A DNA stretch of 64,000 nt from JAWKTT01 sp041398965 (GTDB lineage: Bacteria > Planctomycetota > Planctomycetia > Planctomycetales > Planctomycetaceae): positions 10,724-74,723 of the forward strand of contig JAWKTT010000025.1 of the NCBI GenBank assembly GCA_041398965.1, written 5' to 3'. The position numbers and the translations under genes were made by a program. The notes beneath the pieces are model-generated. The model was not told the origin of the DNA. It made no database searches and worked only from the letters and a program-made list of their open reading frames with translations. Below, piece after piece: positions 1 to 9,014 of the stretch (its first letter is position 1; each line of letters begins with the position of its first letter).

Positions 1-1
1 G

Positions 2-145
2 ATGGCTCAGCGAAGAAATCTCGAAGGGGCAGCCTATTTGCACAGTAATCTGACGGCCAACTGTATTGCGTGCCATCAACATCTTCGAGACAGTCGCAAT
101 AACATCGAACTCCTTGATGGTCGCCACTCGTTTGATCGTCGGTAG
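2..145 (+). CDS. C-terminal end of a haem-binding (CxxCH) protein, probably partial
   Basis: Open from the window edge. A reading frame of 47 residues from position 2 ends at TAG 143-145. It holds one CIACH motif (residues 21-25), the covalent haem c attachment site, so it is most likely the tail of a c-type cytochrome-like protein. The upstream part lies outside the window, and an ATG at position 2 need not be the real start. The next gene downstream also carries a single CxxCH near its C-terminus, so two related small haem proteins may sit in tandem. Redox partner and role cannot be read from this fragment. Confidence 0.55.
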   Translation: MAQRRNLEGAAYLHSNLTANCIACHQHLRDSRNNIELLDGRHSFDRR

Positions 146-453
146 TGATGAGGGGACCATGGAAGGTCCAGAAAACTCGGACACGTTTGCGCCGCAGTGC
201 CAGCTGTCCGGTGTTATCGTCGAGGCGGTTTGACGTTGTCCGAGGGGGATAACGCGACGCAAATGGAGTCGCGGATCGACTCCCGAAGAGCGGTCTCAGA
301 GGCTGACGTCGTCGCTGAGTTTGGAACGGGGTTTGCAACCTGTTAGATGGTCACCCGCGGTTGACTCGATGGGAAACACTTCCCACGAGTGTTGTTGGAC
401 GCGGGCCATCACGCAGACGGCCCATCGGTCATTGGAACAGATTGGAGAACATT
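146..453. other. Gap with no recognised gene
   Basis: No convincing coding frame, RNA or repeat is visible. The only signal is a ribosome-binding site (GGAG at 445-448) immediately before the next gene. Confidence 0.5.
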
Positions 454-945
454 ATGCGTCGTGTTTGGATCATAGGGACGATGGCTGCGACCATGTTCGC
501 GGGGGCGTCGGCGATGTTGCGAAGCGATGAACCGGCAAAGCCGACTGGGGTGGCTGAGACGTTACGTGAACAGAAGCATCCATCGGCCGAAGCTCCGGAG
601 GATCAGGTCCCTGAAGGGGAACAAGGGGTCGATCATTGGATGAAGGTGAAGCAGCGTTCGGCTGAGGAGATTTTCGCGAGCCTGACGAACGGAGACTTCA
701 AGCAGTTGGAGACGAGTGCGCGGCGAATGCAGTTGCTAAACGTCCTTGAGCAGTGGCGACGAGATCATGACCTGAAGAACGATTCGCACTATCAGGCACA
801 GTTGAACGCCTTTGAGTTTGCCACAAAAGAGCTGATTCGGACAGCCAAGGACAAGGACATTGACGGAGCGCTCAACTCGTATGTTGACATGACACGCTCC
901 TGTGTTCGCTGCCATCAGGCGATACGGGATGGTGTCGAGAAGTGA
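454..945 (+). CDS. Exported monohaem c-type cytochrome-like protein
   Basis: A 163-residue protein. The start at ATG 454 is chosen because GGAG lies 6 bases upstream and the protein then opens with a basic/hydrophobic leader (residues 1-20, ending near GASA) typical of a Sec signal peptide. The middle is charged and helical. The single haem-attachment motif CVRCH lies close to the C-terminus (about residues 151-155), with upstream helices resembling the cytochrome c' / CytC_3 layout (haem site at the end of a helical bundle). An exported electron-transfer or sensor role is inferred. It follows another CxxCH protein in the same direction and is convergent with the hydrogenase operon; nothing ties it functionally to the hydrogenase. 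Confidence 0.65.
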   Translation: MRRVWIIGTMAATMFAGASAMLRSDEPAKPTGVAETLREQKHPSAEAPEDQVPEGEQGVDHWMKVKQRSAEEIFASLTNGDFKQLETSARRMQLLNVLEQWRRDHDLKNDSHYQAQLNAFEFATKELIRTAKDKDIDGALNSYVDMTRSCVRCHQAIRDGVEK

Positions 946-1035
946 GAGCTGCATGAAATCCTGAGCAGTCCAGCAATCTGGTCGAGCGGGCCAGTGAGTG
1001 ACGCTTGATGGTACAAGTCGGCGAATGGTGGGGTG

Positions 1036-2083
1036 TCAGCAGATGCGAGGAAGCGGGGCACCGAAAGGGTCGTCGAGAGGCTGAGCCGGACCGAGCGTGC
1101 GAGTGACCGTCACGGGGGCCAGTCCGCGCGGTGTCACCCGACCGATGCAGGCGGCAGCAGATGTCTCGGGGAGTCCTTGCAAGATGGCAAGGGCCTCCCG
1201 GCTGCATCCTTCCGCGACGGCAACGACCATCGTTCCTTCGTTGGCGATATGCAATGGGTCGAGCCCCAAGAGTTCGCATGCTCCCCGCACTGCCGCGGTA
1301 ACCGGAACATCCGCGGCGGCAATCGTCAGTGTCTGATGGCTCGATTCTGCCCATTCGTGTAGAACGGCAGCGACGCCCCCTCGGGTCGCATCTCGCATCG
1401 CCCGGAGTCGTTCACCGAGTTGTGTTCTTAGTAGAAGGGTCGCCTCGACGAGTGACCCTGAGTCACTAGTGGGGGGAGGTGTCAGCGCGAGTTCCTCACG
1501 GGCACAGAGTACCGCGATGCCGTGTCGACCGATCGGGCCGGTGACGATCAGTTCATCACCAATAGACAGACCGGATGGTCCAACGAGGGCCGGTTCCAAC
1601 AGTCGCCCGACTCCGGTCGTGTTGATGAACAGACCGTCGGCAGCACCGGCGGGGACCACCTTGGTATCCCCCGCAACGATCTCAACGCCGCATCTCTGCG
1701 CGGCCCCAGCGGCACTCTGCAAGATGGCATGAAGTTGCGAAAGGGAGAAGCCCGCTTCGATGATGAGCGACATCGTCAAATAAAGCGGTTGGGCACCGGA
1801 GACCGCTAAATCGTTGACGGTCCCGTAAACCGACATCGAACCGATATCGCCCCCTGAAAGAGCGGCGACAGACAAAGCTGTCGGTCGTCATCGCCAGCGA
1901 ACCATCCACGGAGTCGAGCGGCATCGCCCAGCGACTGGAGTGCCGAACCAGTGAAAACCGACAGGATCTGTTCGCGAATGAACTGTCGAGTGAACCGTCC
2001 TCCTTCGCCGGTGCCAAGGTGACCCCGTCCCCGCGTGGTGCGACGAACAGGGGGCAGTGAAATGAACCGTCGGGCTGTGTCAT
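1036..2083 (-). pseudogene. hypE: hypE, hydrogenase maturation protein, frameshifted in its N-terminal third
   Basis: HypE dehydrates the carbamoyl group received from HypF to a cyanide ligand for the NiFe site. From about 1875 down to the stop the frame is intact and typical: GGDIG, the GTVNDLAVSGA motif, and the essential C-terminal PRIC ending in cysteine. Upstream the conserved sequence is spread over all three frames. It starts at ATG 2083 (MTQPDG, GGAG ribosome-binding site), then GTGEGGRFTRQFI in a second frame, DGSLAMTTDSFV back in the first, and SPLF/GGDIG in the others. At least three or four single-base indels between about 1855 and 2020 are needed. Last gene of the operon, 79 bp after hypD. 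Because the rest of the pathway is intact, sequence error is a serious alternative to true inactivation. Confidence 0.8.
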
Positions 2084-2162
2084 GATTGAAACTCCGCAGT
2101 CGGTGTGGGCGTAAGGGGCTTGATTCCATTGTGAGCGATTTTTGAATCTCTGTGATCGCGTT

Positions 2163-3272
2163 TCATAAGGGAGACTGCGGAGTTTGATTTGGAGCGAAGC
2201 GAAAGTAGGCGGCACAGGCTCCTTCGGAAGAAACCATCGGCGCTCCGAGAGGTGACTCGGGGCGGCACTCGGTTCCGAAGGCCTCGCACTCCGTAGGACG
2301 AATGCGACCAGTCAACACTTCCGCACTGCGGCATCGTTCCGGTTCCAAGATGTTGAATGGGACCAAGTGGCTCCAACGAACGGCCGCATCGAAACGTCGC
2401 CACTCGGGACGGAGTCGAAGTCCCCCTGAAGGGACGATGCCGAGTCCGCGCCAGGATCGGTCGCAAACTTCATAGACCGATTGCACGACATCTTGTGCGG
2501 CAAGGTTCCCAGCGGGGCGAACCGTCCGTCCGTACTCGTTCGAGACGCGCGCCTCTCCCGTTTCGAGTTGTCGGACTGCCGCGAGGATTCCCGACAGCAA
2601 ATCGAGAGGTTCAAACCCCGTCACAACGACCGGCAACCGAAATTGTTTCGCGAACGTCACGTAGGTTTCGTATCCCATGACGGTGCAGACATGTCCGGCC
2701 GCGAGGAAGGCTTCGACACGATGATTGGGCTCTTTGGCGATCGACTCCATTGCCGGTTGGACTCGCACATGTGACACCAGTAGCGAGAAGTTCTCGATCC
2801 CCTCCTGGGCCGCTTGCAGCACAGCGAGGGCCGTTGCAGGAGCCGTGGTCTCAAATCCGACTGCAAAGAAAACGACTTGTTGCTCGGGGTGTTGTCTGGC
2901 CCATTGCAGGGCATCAAGCGGGGAGTAGACGGTGCGAACCTGTCCCCCGGCAGACTGCACGTCGAGCAACGACTGCTCTCGACCGGGAACTCTGAGCATG
3001 TCGCCGAAGCTGGTCAGCATCACCCCGGCTTGTCGAGCCAACTCCAGAGCGAACTCGATCGCCTCGAGTGGCGTGACACAGACGGGACAGCCGGGACCGT
3101 GGATCAACTCGACGACTCCGTCGAGTTCTTGTTCGATGCCGTGTTGCAACAGGCTGTGCGTCTGCCCGCCGCACACTTCCATAATTCGCCAACCGCGCGA
3201 GGCGGTGCGTCGAATCTCTTGCAACAACTTCCGGGCGGCAACCGGGTCGCGGTATTCATCAAGGTACTTCAC
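2163..3272 (-). CDS. hypD: HypD, Fe(CN)2CO scaffold protein for NiFe hydrogenase
   Basis: 369 residues, normal length. HypD forms the HypCD scaffold on which the Fe(CN)2CO unit of [NiFe]-hydrogenase is assembled; it carries redox-active cysteines and a [4Fe-4S] cluster. Signature motifs are present: CGGQTH (Cys34), GPGCPVC (Cys62 and Cys65), the central VGFETTAP segment and a C-terminal cysteine-containing region. The start ATG 3272 overlaps the end of hypC by 4 bp (translational coupling). Frame intact throughout, unlike its downstream neighbour hypE. Confidence 0.95.
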   Translation of the reverse strand: MKYLDEYRDPVAARKLLQEIRRTASRGWRIMEVCGGQTHSLLQHGIEQELDGVVELIHGPGCPVCVTPLEAIEFALELARQAGVMLTSFGDMLRVPGREQSLLDVQSAGGQVRTVYSPLDALQWARQHPEQQVVFFAVGFETTAPATALAVLQAAQEGIENFSLLVSHVRVQPAMESIAKEPNHRVEAFLAAGHVCTVMGYETYVTFAKQFRLPVVVTGFEPLDLLSGILAAVRQLETGEARVSNEYGRTVRPAGNLAAQDVVQSVYEVCDRSWRGLGIVPSGGLRLRPEWRRFDAAVRWSHLVPFNILEPERCRSAEVLTGRIRPTECEAFGTECRPESPLGAPMVSSEGACAAYFRFAPNQTPQSPL

Positions 3273-3526
3273 GGAAGTGACTCCTCAGTCCAGCCATCGT
3301 GGTCGTCAAGTGACTGAAGCTCCTGGAAGATGCGCTGGGCCTCCTCGGGATCGATGCGGCTGATGGCGATCCCCGCATGAACGATGACGTAGTCTCCCTC
3401 CGTTGCCTCGGGGACACAGGCCATGTGGCACACACGGCTGACCCCCGCGAACTCGACTTCCGCCTGAGCGAACGTCGTCTCTCGATGGATCCAACGGACA
3501 ACTTTTCCGGGAATGCCAAGGCACAT
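3269..3526 (-). CDS. hypC: HypC, hydrogenase maturation chaperone
   Basis: 85 residues. It begins MCLGIPGKV; the cysteine after the initiator methionine is the residue that HypC/HupF proteins use to bind the iron precursor and the immature large subunit. A beta-barrel OB-like fold is expected. It sits 6 bp downstream of hypF and overlaps hypD by 4 bp, matching the HypC-HypD complex in which it acts. Nothing unusual. Confidence 0.93.
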   Translation of the reverse strand: MCLGIPGKVVRWIHRETTFAQAEVEFAGVSRVCHMACVPEATEGDYVIVHAGIAISRIDPEEAQRIFQELQSLDDHDGWTEESLP

Positions 3527-3532
3527 TGTCGG

Positions 3533-6007
3533 TTACTCCTGCGAACGAAGTTGGGCGGCGGCGATGGCGAGTTGGCCGACTGCGAGGCCGCCGTCATTGG
3601 GAGGGATCAACCCCGGCAGGCCGAGTGTCTGCCCGGTTGAGGCGAATCGCTCTGCCACAAGTTCGACCAGAACGCGGTTCTGAAACAACCCCCCTCCGAG
3701 GGCAACGGGGTACGCGGGGAACTGACCGCAGAGTTTCACGATTCCTTCAGCGAGACCCCGGTGGACCCGCATCGCGATCACCTCCCGCGGGACATGTCGT
3801 GCGCGGTCTTCCAGCACCCCCTGCACCATCGGTCGCCAATCGAGCTGGAGGCGGTTCCCCCGTTCGAGAGGCATGTCATATTGACCAGTTGCCGATCGAT
3901 CGCAAAGACACTCGAACCGCATGGCAACTTCCCCTTCGTAACGTCCCACCTCGATCCCCTCAGGAGATAAAACGCGGGATGATGTCTGTGGTGGGTGACG
4001 CCGTTCTAACTCATCAGGACGCATCACGAGGGTGGCAAGTCCCTCAAAGAGTCGACCGGCACTGGTCGTGATGGGAGAAAGCGCGGGGCGATGCAGCAGT
4101 GGTAAGAGGGACTCTGCCCTTCCCGAAACGAAAGAGAGTTGTGCCGCAGAACGGTCCCCCAGGGCACTCTGCACGAGAGAGACGGCGGTACGCCAAGGTT
4201 GTCGGATGGCAGTCTCTCCGCCCGGAAGTCGAAAGGGGCGAAGATGGCCGACTCGTTGAAAGCCTCGCGTCGTCGCCAACAGGAACTCGCCTCCCCAGAT
4301 CGTTCCGTCGCCGCCATCACCTGTCCCATCCCACGCGACGCCGAGCACCTCACGATCAACCCAACCTTGTTCGACCATATTCGCGACGATGTGGGCGTGA
4401 TGATGCTGTACGGCAATCATCGGGCGACCGCTCTCGGCGAGCCAGCGGGTCGTGAAGTATGCGGGATGCAGGTCCCCCGCAAAGAGGGAAGGCTCGCAGC
4501 CTGAGAGTAGGCACAGGTCATCAAGTTGTTGGAGGAATCGCTCTCGCATCGCGATGCTGTCGTAGTTTCCCAGATGGGGGCCGAGTATTGACTGCTTGCC
4601 ATTCGAGAGGGCGATGTTCCCTTTCTGGTGTCCCCCAACAGCGACGATGGAGCGATTGGTGTCGATGGTGAGTGGTCGTGGTGCGAAGCCTCGGGCAAGC
4701 CGCAGTCCGACGGGTCGCCCCTGCATCACCCGGAGCACGCTGTCATCGAGCGGGCGTCGAATTGGGCGATCATGTTCGAGCCAGAGGTCGGCGATGCCTT
4801 GCAGTTCGTGTCGTGCGTCGAACGAGTCGTACGCGAGTGGTTCCCCCTCGATGTTGCCACTCGTGCAGACGAGAGGTCGCCCGACTGTCTGAAGCAACAG
4901 ATGATGGAGTGGCGTGGTGGGCAACATCAGCCCGATGGTTCCGAGTTGAGATGTGACCGACTCGGCGAGCCACCACTGAGTGTCGTGTGATGGAGGCCGA
5001 GCGTCGACAACGACAATTGGTCCTTCCGGACTGCCCAGCAGTTGTTCTTCGGCGCCATCAAGTTTCCCAAGCCATCGAGCGTCGGCAAGTGATGCGACCA
5101 TCACCGGAAACGGTTTAGCGACTCGCAGCTTGCGGTCACGAAGTCGTGTGACGGCTGATTGCGATGTCGCATCGACGAGTAGCTGATACCCCCCCAGTCC
5201 GCGCAAGGCGAGAATCTTCCCACTCCGAATTGCCGACGCCGCCACATCGATCGCCGTCTGATGTTCGGCCACTTGGCTTCCGTCGGCCGCGTCGCACCAG
5301 ACTCGCGGACCGCACGCAGGACAGGCATTGGACTGGGCATGAAACCGTCGATCGGACGATGTCGTGAACTCACGCTCGCAGTTGGCACAGAGACGAAATT
5401 TCTGCATGCTCGTCCGGTCCCGGTCATACGGCATCTCGTCGATGATCGAGTATCGTGGCCCGCAATTCGTACAGCTTGTGAAAGGATAGTTGTGGCGACG
5501 ATTGAGAGGGGCCGCGACTTCATCGAGGCAGTCTTGGCACGCGACAAGATCGACCGGGACCGCAGTTTGAAGTGGACCGGAGAGATCGTCGGAACGGTTG
5601 ACGCTGGGGAAAATCTCGAACGCCTGACAGCCGATGACGACGCCGGCAAGGGAGTGGATCGAGGTCACATCAGCCGCTCTTGGAAATGAAGTTGGGAGTC
5701 GTTGTTCAAACTGGGTGAGCGACTCTTGCGGGCCTTCGAGATGCACGCAGACCCCTTCGGATGTGTTGCTGACATGTCCAAACAGATGGAGTTGCCGCGC
5801 CAAGTTGGTGATGGCCGGTCTCATGCCAACTCCCTGCACCCGGCCAGACAGTCGGATGTCTAACGCGCTGGGGTGCGACTTCGAGGGAGCAACCGGCGGA
5901 GACTCGATGGCCCGCTTGCTAAACGATTGGCTGTCGATGAGTTCGCGGCCGATGCGTTCGCCGTTAGTCGAAGTGTCAGGAGATGACATGTTTCGGGACT
6001 GCTTCAT
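3533..6007 (-). CDS. hypF: HypF, carbamoyltransferase for cyanide ligand synthesis
   Basis: 824 residues. HypF uses carbamoyl phosphate and ATP to load a carbamoyl group onto HypE. In order: an N-terminal extension of about 48 residues; an acylphosphatase-like domain (VQGVGMRP at about residues 57-64); two CxxC zinc-finger pairs (about 160-240); a YrdC-like domain (about 250-430); and a Kae1-like C-terminal domain with HHHAH and GGGLFQN motifs. The start ATG 6007 is preferred because it overlaps the hypB stop as ATGA; an earlier in-frame start would run into hypB. The acylphosphatase signature reads VQGVGMRPAI rather than the usual VQGVGFRPFV, a mild divergence that keeps the anion-binding arginine. 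Frame intact. Confidence 0.93.
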   Translation of the reverse strand: MKQSRNMSSPDTSTNGERIGRELIDSQSFSKRAIESPPVAPSKSHPSALDIRLSGRVQGVGMRPAITNLARQLHLFGHVSNTSEGVCVHLEGPQESLTQFEQRLPTSFPRAADVTSIHSLAGVVIGCQAFEIFPSVNRSDDLSGPLQTAVPVDLVACQDCLDEVAAPLNRRHNYPFTSCTNCGPRYSIIDEMPYDRDRTSMQKFRLCANCEREFTTSSDRRFHAQSNACPACGPRVWCDAADGSQVAEHQTAIDVAASAIRSGKILALRGLGGYQLLVDATSQSAVTRLRDRKLRVAKPFPVMVASLADARWLGKLDGAEEQLLGSPEGPIVVVDARPPSHDTQWWLAESVTSQLGTIGLMLPTTPLHHLLLQTVGRPLVCTSGNIEGEPLAYDSFDARHELQGIADLWLEHDRPIRRPLDDSVLRVMQGRPVGLRLARGFAPRPLTIDTNRSIVAVGGHQKGNIALSNGKQSILGPHLGNYDSIAMRERFLQQLDDLCLLSGCEPSLFAGDLHPAYFTTRWLAESGRPMIAVQHHHAHIVANMVEQGWVDREVLGVAWDGTGDGGDGTIWGGEFLLATTRGFQRVGHLRPFRLPGGETAIRQPWRTAVSLVQSALGDRSAAQLSFVSGRAESLLPLLHRPALSPITTSAGRLFEGLATLVMRPDELERRHPPQTSSRVLSPEGIEVGRYEGEVAMRFECLCDRSATGQYDMPLERGNRLQLDWRPMVQGVLEDRARHVPREVIAMRVHRGLAEGIVKLCGQFPAYPVALGGGLFQNRVLVELVAERFASTGQTLGLPGLIPPNDGGLAVGQLAIAAAQLRSQE

Positions 6008-6735
6008 CGGTACTCTGCGAGACGTTGTTCCCGCTGCTCGATCAGGTGCTGGCACCACGCATCAATGCCGACATCATGCAGGGCGTCGATTTCGAACACT
6101 GGCAATTCGGGCTGTATTCGTCTCGCGTCGGACGAGACAGCATCGATTGAAAAAGGGACGTACGGCAGGAGGTCCAGTTTTGTAATGAGCATTGTGTGAC
6201 TGGTCCGAAACATCTTCGGGTACTTCCCCGGCTTGTCGTCCCCTTCTGTCGTGCTGACGAGGACGACGCGGAGATGTTCGGCAAGATCATGAGAGGCGGG
6301 ACAGACGAGATTGCCGACGTTTTCGATGAACAGAAAGTCGACCTGCGGATCGCCGAGTGCTTCGAGTCCTCGTCGAACGAGCGGCAACTCCAGATGACAT
6401 GCGCCGCCCGTCGTCAACTGAGCCGTCGGGACCAGCGGACTTAAGCGGCGGGCATCGCGGTCAGTTTCCAGGTCGCCGACGAGAACCGCCATCGAATGTC
6501 GACCGGCGAGTTTCCGGGCTGTCGCTTCGAGCAGAGTCGTCTTCCCGGCACCGGGTGACGAGAGCAAGTTGATGACAAGCGTCCCCCGACGACCGAGTCT
6601 CGCACGTTCGGCTGCGGCATCTTGCTTGACATCGGCCAGCACATCCCGCCGCACAGTGATGGTGCGCGGACTCTGTTCGGCAGAGATGGTTCCGTCGATC
6701 GAGGTCGTCGAGTGCTCGGGGGTCAGACTGTTCAT
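6004..6735 (-). CDS. hypB: HypB, nickel-insertion GTPase
   Basis: 243 residues from ATG 6735 (AGG upstream); ATG 6759 is an alternative. HypB works with HypA to insert nickel into the hydrogenase large subunit. Visible motifs are the Walker A loop SSPGAGKTT (about residues 59-67), GDLETDRD after it, and GGACHLEL (Cys113, His114), the conserved nickel/zinc ligands of the G domain. It lacks the N-terminal CxxCGC high-affinity nickel motif and any His-rich stretch, so it is a short, non-storage type. Its TGA overlaps the hypF start as ATGA; about 85 bp separate it from hypA. Confidence 0.92.
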   Translation of the reverse strand: MNSLTPEHSTTSIDGTISAEQSPRTITVRRDVLADVKQDAAAERARLGRRGTLVINLLSSPGAGKTTLLEATARKLAGRHSMAVLVGDLETDRDARRLSPLVPTAQLTTGGACHLELPLVRRGLEALGDPQVDFLFIENVGNLVCPASHDLAEHLRVVLVSTTEGDDKPGKYPKMFRTSHTMLITKLDLLPYVPFSIDAVSSDARRIQPELPVFEIDALHDVGIDAWCQHLIEQREQRLAEYR

Positions 6736-6820
6736 CGCGTCGCCTGCCTCGTGTTGCATCGGTTGGTCATCGTGTGCCCATTCGGTGAGTTGGTCGTCAG
6801 TGAGTCTGACGTTGGGGAGT

Positions 6821-7207
6821 TCATCGGGGGGAGTTCTCGTCGTCGACGGTGACGCTGACAAGTTGCAACTCGTCGCCGCGGGTAACATCGACGTTTCCCT
6901 GACACGTCGGGCAGCGAAACACGAAGTCGGCCACTTCAAACTCTGCGTCACACGACCGACACCGGGCCGACAACGGGACGTGATCGATCGACAGTTTCGC
7001 AAACTGGAAGGTTGCTGCGGAATGTGGTTCCGTGTCTCCGATGAAGTGCTGCCGTTGTTGCTCGAATGCCGAGACCAGCAGAAGCGGCTCGACTCCGGAG
7101 AGGGGGCCAACTTCGACGCGGACCTCCGTCACGCGGCTTCCCGCATGCTGTCGACGAATGGCGTCGGCTTGTTGCAACAGGGAGGCCACTAGCGACTGCT
7201 CGTGCAT
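6821..7207 (-). CDS. hypA: HypA, nickel metallochaperone
   Basis: 128 residues starting MHEQSL, where the MHE motif (His2) is the nickel-binding N-terminus of the family. A structural zinc site is formed by two CxxC pairs (Cys83/Cys86 and Cys99/Cys102). The start ATG 7207 has a strong GGAGGAGG Shine-Dalgarno and lies 19 bp inside the end of the upstream endopeptidase gene. The product delivers nickel together with HypB. Typical length and intact. Confidence 0.93.
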   Translation of the reverse strand: MHEQSLVASLLQQADAIRRQHAGSRVTEVRVEVGPLSGVEPLLLVSAFEQQRQHFIGDTEPHSAATFQFAKLSIDHVPLSARCRSCDAEFEVADFVFRCPTCQGNVDVTRGDELQLVSVTVDDENSPR

Positions 7208-7725
7208 CGGGCCTCCTCCGAAGTCGCATCGTGTGGTGCGTGTTTGGGAACTAAACTGACGGTCTGCAACGTCTGATGGATCTGCCGTGCGACCTCGGGG
7301 ATCGCAAGTTGGACCTCTGGTGACATCGGTGTCGTTGCTGACCCCGGACGGGATTCGATTCCCCAGATGATGACTTCGCGAGGGAGCCAGCCAAGGGTGT
7401 CGCACAGATGCAGGACCTGCGGCAGCGAGAGGTCGTGCGTGCCGCTGCGGGTTGCGTTAGGAAGTTGATCGCTCGGCCAATCCCAACGCCGCGCTGTGCC
7501 GACGGCACCCAGTCCCTGGCAGGCGTCACAGACGATCAAGCGATCGAAATCGGCAATCCAATCGAGCAAGTCAGCCGGTGACTTCGCGAGCCGGGCATCG
7601 CACTCGGTAACCTCACGTGCGACGAGCCATCCTGCTTGGTCGTCACCATGAGGGCTGCCGATGCCGACGACTAACGTCTGAGTCGGTGATGCAGGGAACG
7701 AAGTTGATGCAGGTGAGGTTGTCAT
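7189..7725 (-). CDS. Hydrogenase maturation endopeptidase (HycI/HyaD-like family)
   Basis: 178 residues. The family cleaves the C-terminal tail of the large subunit after nickel insertion. The N-terminal motif VVGIGSPHGDDQAG corresponds to the GIGNxLxxDDGxG signature whose acidic residue senses nickel. A second conserved region (DACQGLG, then SGTHDLSLPQVL with the family His) is also present. The start ATG 7725 overlaps the hydA stop as ATGA; its end overlaps hypA by 19 bp. The position directly after the large-subunit gene supports hydA as its substrate. Confidence 0.88.
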   Translation of the reverse strand: MTTSPASTSFPASPTQTLVVGIGSPHGDDQAGWLVAREVTECDARLAKSPADLLDWIADFDRLIVCDACQGLGAVGTARRWDWPSDQLPNATRSGTHDLSLPQVLHLCDTLGWLPREVIIWGIESRPGSATTPMSPEVQLAIPEVARQIHQTLQTVSLVPKHAPHDATSEEARCTSSR

Positions 7726-9014
7726 GAGCGGTCGATGCGGACATTCAGGAAGTGGGTCGAACAACTGATGCAAGGGTCGTAACAACGGACAAGATTCTCA
7801 CATTGTCTGGATGTGATGGCTTCGTCAGGAGAGATGATGCGGGGCACCCAGGCACGAAGATCGTGTTCGATCTGTCCTTGATTCTGCGACGTCGGCGGGA
7901 CGATGACCGCGTGCCGAACCTTTCCGTTGCCGTCCACCTGATAGCGATGATAGAGGAGTCCGCGAGGTGCTTCTGTCGCGGCACTCCCCTCCCCTTCTTT
8001 ATGAGTGATGGGAACTCGGGAGGGGCCGCGTGGCGGATCGCTACGCAGAATGAGAAGTGCTTCCTCAAAGGCGTGGATCAGTTCGATGCCGCGAGCGACA
8101 ATACTTTGAAACGGGTTGTGACTCGGCCAGTCGATGCCGACTTCCTCCGCGAGTTTTCGGGCTGTTGGTGAGAGACGATCGACATTGAGGCCGATCCTTG
8201 CGAGCGGGCCGGCGAGGTACGATGCCCCCGTCTGTCGTCGGACGCAGTGGAGAGCGGTCGAGTGTGCGACGTGACGCTCTTCAAACTCGCGGTCAAAGTC
8301 TGCGACATCGATCGATTCGCCCCAGATGTTGGCAATCCTTCCTTCATTCATGGGGTACTCGTCCGGATGCGACAGCGAGACGAGTTGATAATCTCGCTGG
8401 AAGTCTGGGAACTCGAAGCGGGAGACCCATCGGGTGGTCTCGACAGCCGCATCCAGAGACCATTCGAGTTTGGGGATCAGTTTCCTTAACGCATCTGATG
8501 CAGGCCAGCGATAGAAGCCGCCGACGCAAACGTTGATTGGATGAATCGCTCGACCTCCGAGCACTTCGAGCAGTTCGTTCCCATACTTTTTCAGGCGGAG
8601 TCCGCGTTGCACTTCGTCGGGGAAATCACGAGCCATCTCGAGGCCACTCTCGTAGCCGAGAAAGTCGGGAGCGTTGAGCAGGTAGACATGCAAGGCATGA
8701 CTCTCGATCCATTCGCCGCAGTACAGCAGCCGTCGATACTGGCGAATCTCCGGCGTGATCGCGAGTCCGAGAGCAGCTTCCAGAGCGTGAACGCTACTCA
8801 TCTGATACGCGACTGGACAGATGCCGCAAATGCGTGCCGTAAAGTCGGGAACCTCTTCGAGCGGACGTCCACGTAACAGGGCCTCGAACAGTCGCGGCGG
8901 TTCGTAGATCTCCAACTTGACTTCGTTGACGGCATCGCCAGTCATCCGAATGTACAGTCCCCCCTCCCCTTCGACGCGGGAGAGAGCCTTTACCTTGATG
9001 GTCCTTTCGGTCAT
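7722..9014 (-). CDS. hydA: Group 3b NiFe hydrogenase large (alpha) subunit
   Basis: 430 residues; catalytic subunit. The four nickel-ligand cysteines are present: the L1 motif RICGICP (Cys63, Cys66) and the C-terminal L2 motif DPCISCSTH (Cys415, Cys418, followed by His421). The tail FLNVRIDRS after the histidine would be removed by the endopeptidase encoded next. The protein is shorter than uptake (group 1) large subunits, and the DPCISCSxH ending, rather than DPCxxCxxH followed by V, points to group 3. ATG 9014 overlaps the hydD stop as ATGA. Together with hydBGD it should form a cytoplasmic NAD(P)-linked enzyme; the direction in vivo (H2 uptake or evolution) cannot be told. Confidence 0.93.
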   Translation of the reverse strand: MTERTIKVKALSRVEGEGGLYIRMTGDAVNEVKLEIYEPPRLFEALLRGRPLEEVPDFTARICGICPVAYQMSSVHALEAALGLAITPEIRQYRRLLYCGEWIESHALHVYLLNAPDFLGYESGLEMARDFPDEVQRGLRLKKYGNELLEVLGGRAIHPINVCVGGFYRWPASDALRKLIPKLEWSLDAAVETTRWVSRFEFPDFQRDYQLVSLSHPDEYPMNEGRIANIWGESIDVADFDREFEERHVAHSTALHCVRRQTGASYLAGPLARIGLNVDRLSPTARKLAEEVGIDWPSHNPFQSIVARGIELIHAFEEALLILRSDPPRGPSRVPITHKEGEGSAATEAPRGLLYHRYQVDGNGKVRHAVIVPPTSQNQGQIEHDLRAWVPRIISPDEAITSRQCENLVRCYDPCISCSTHFLNVRIDRS

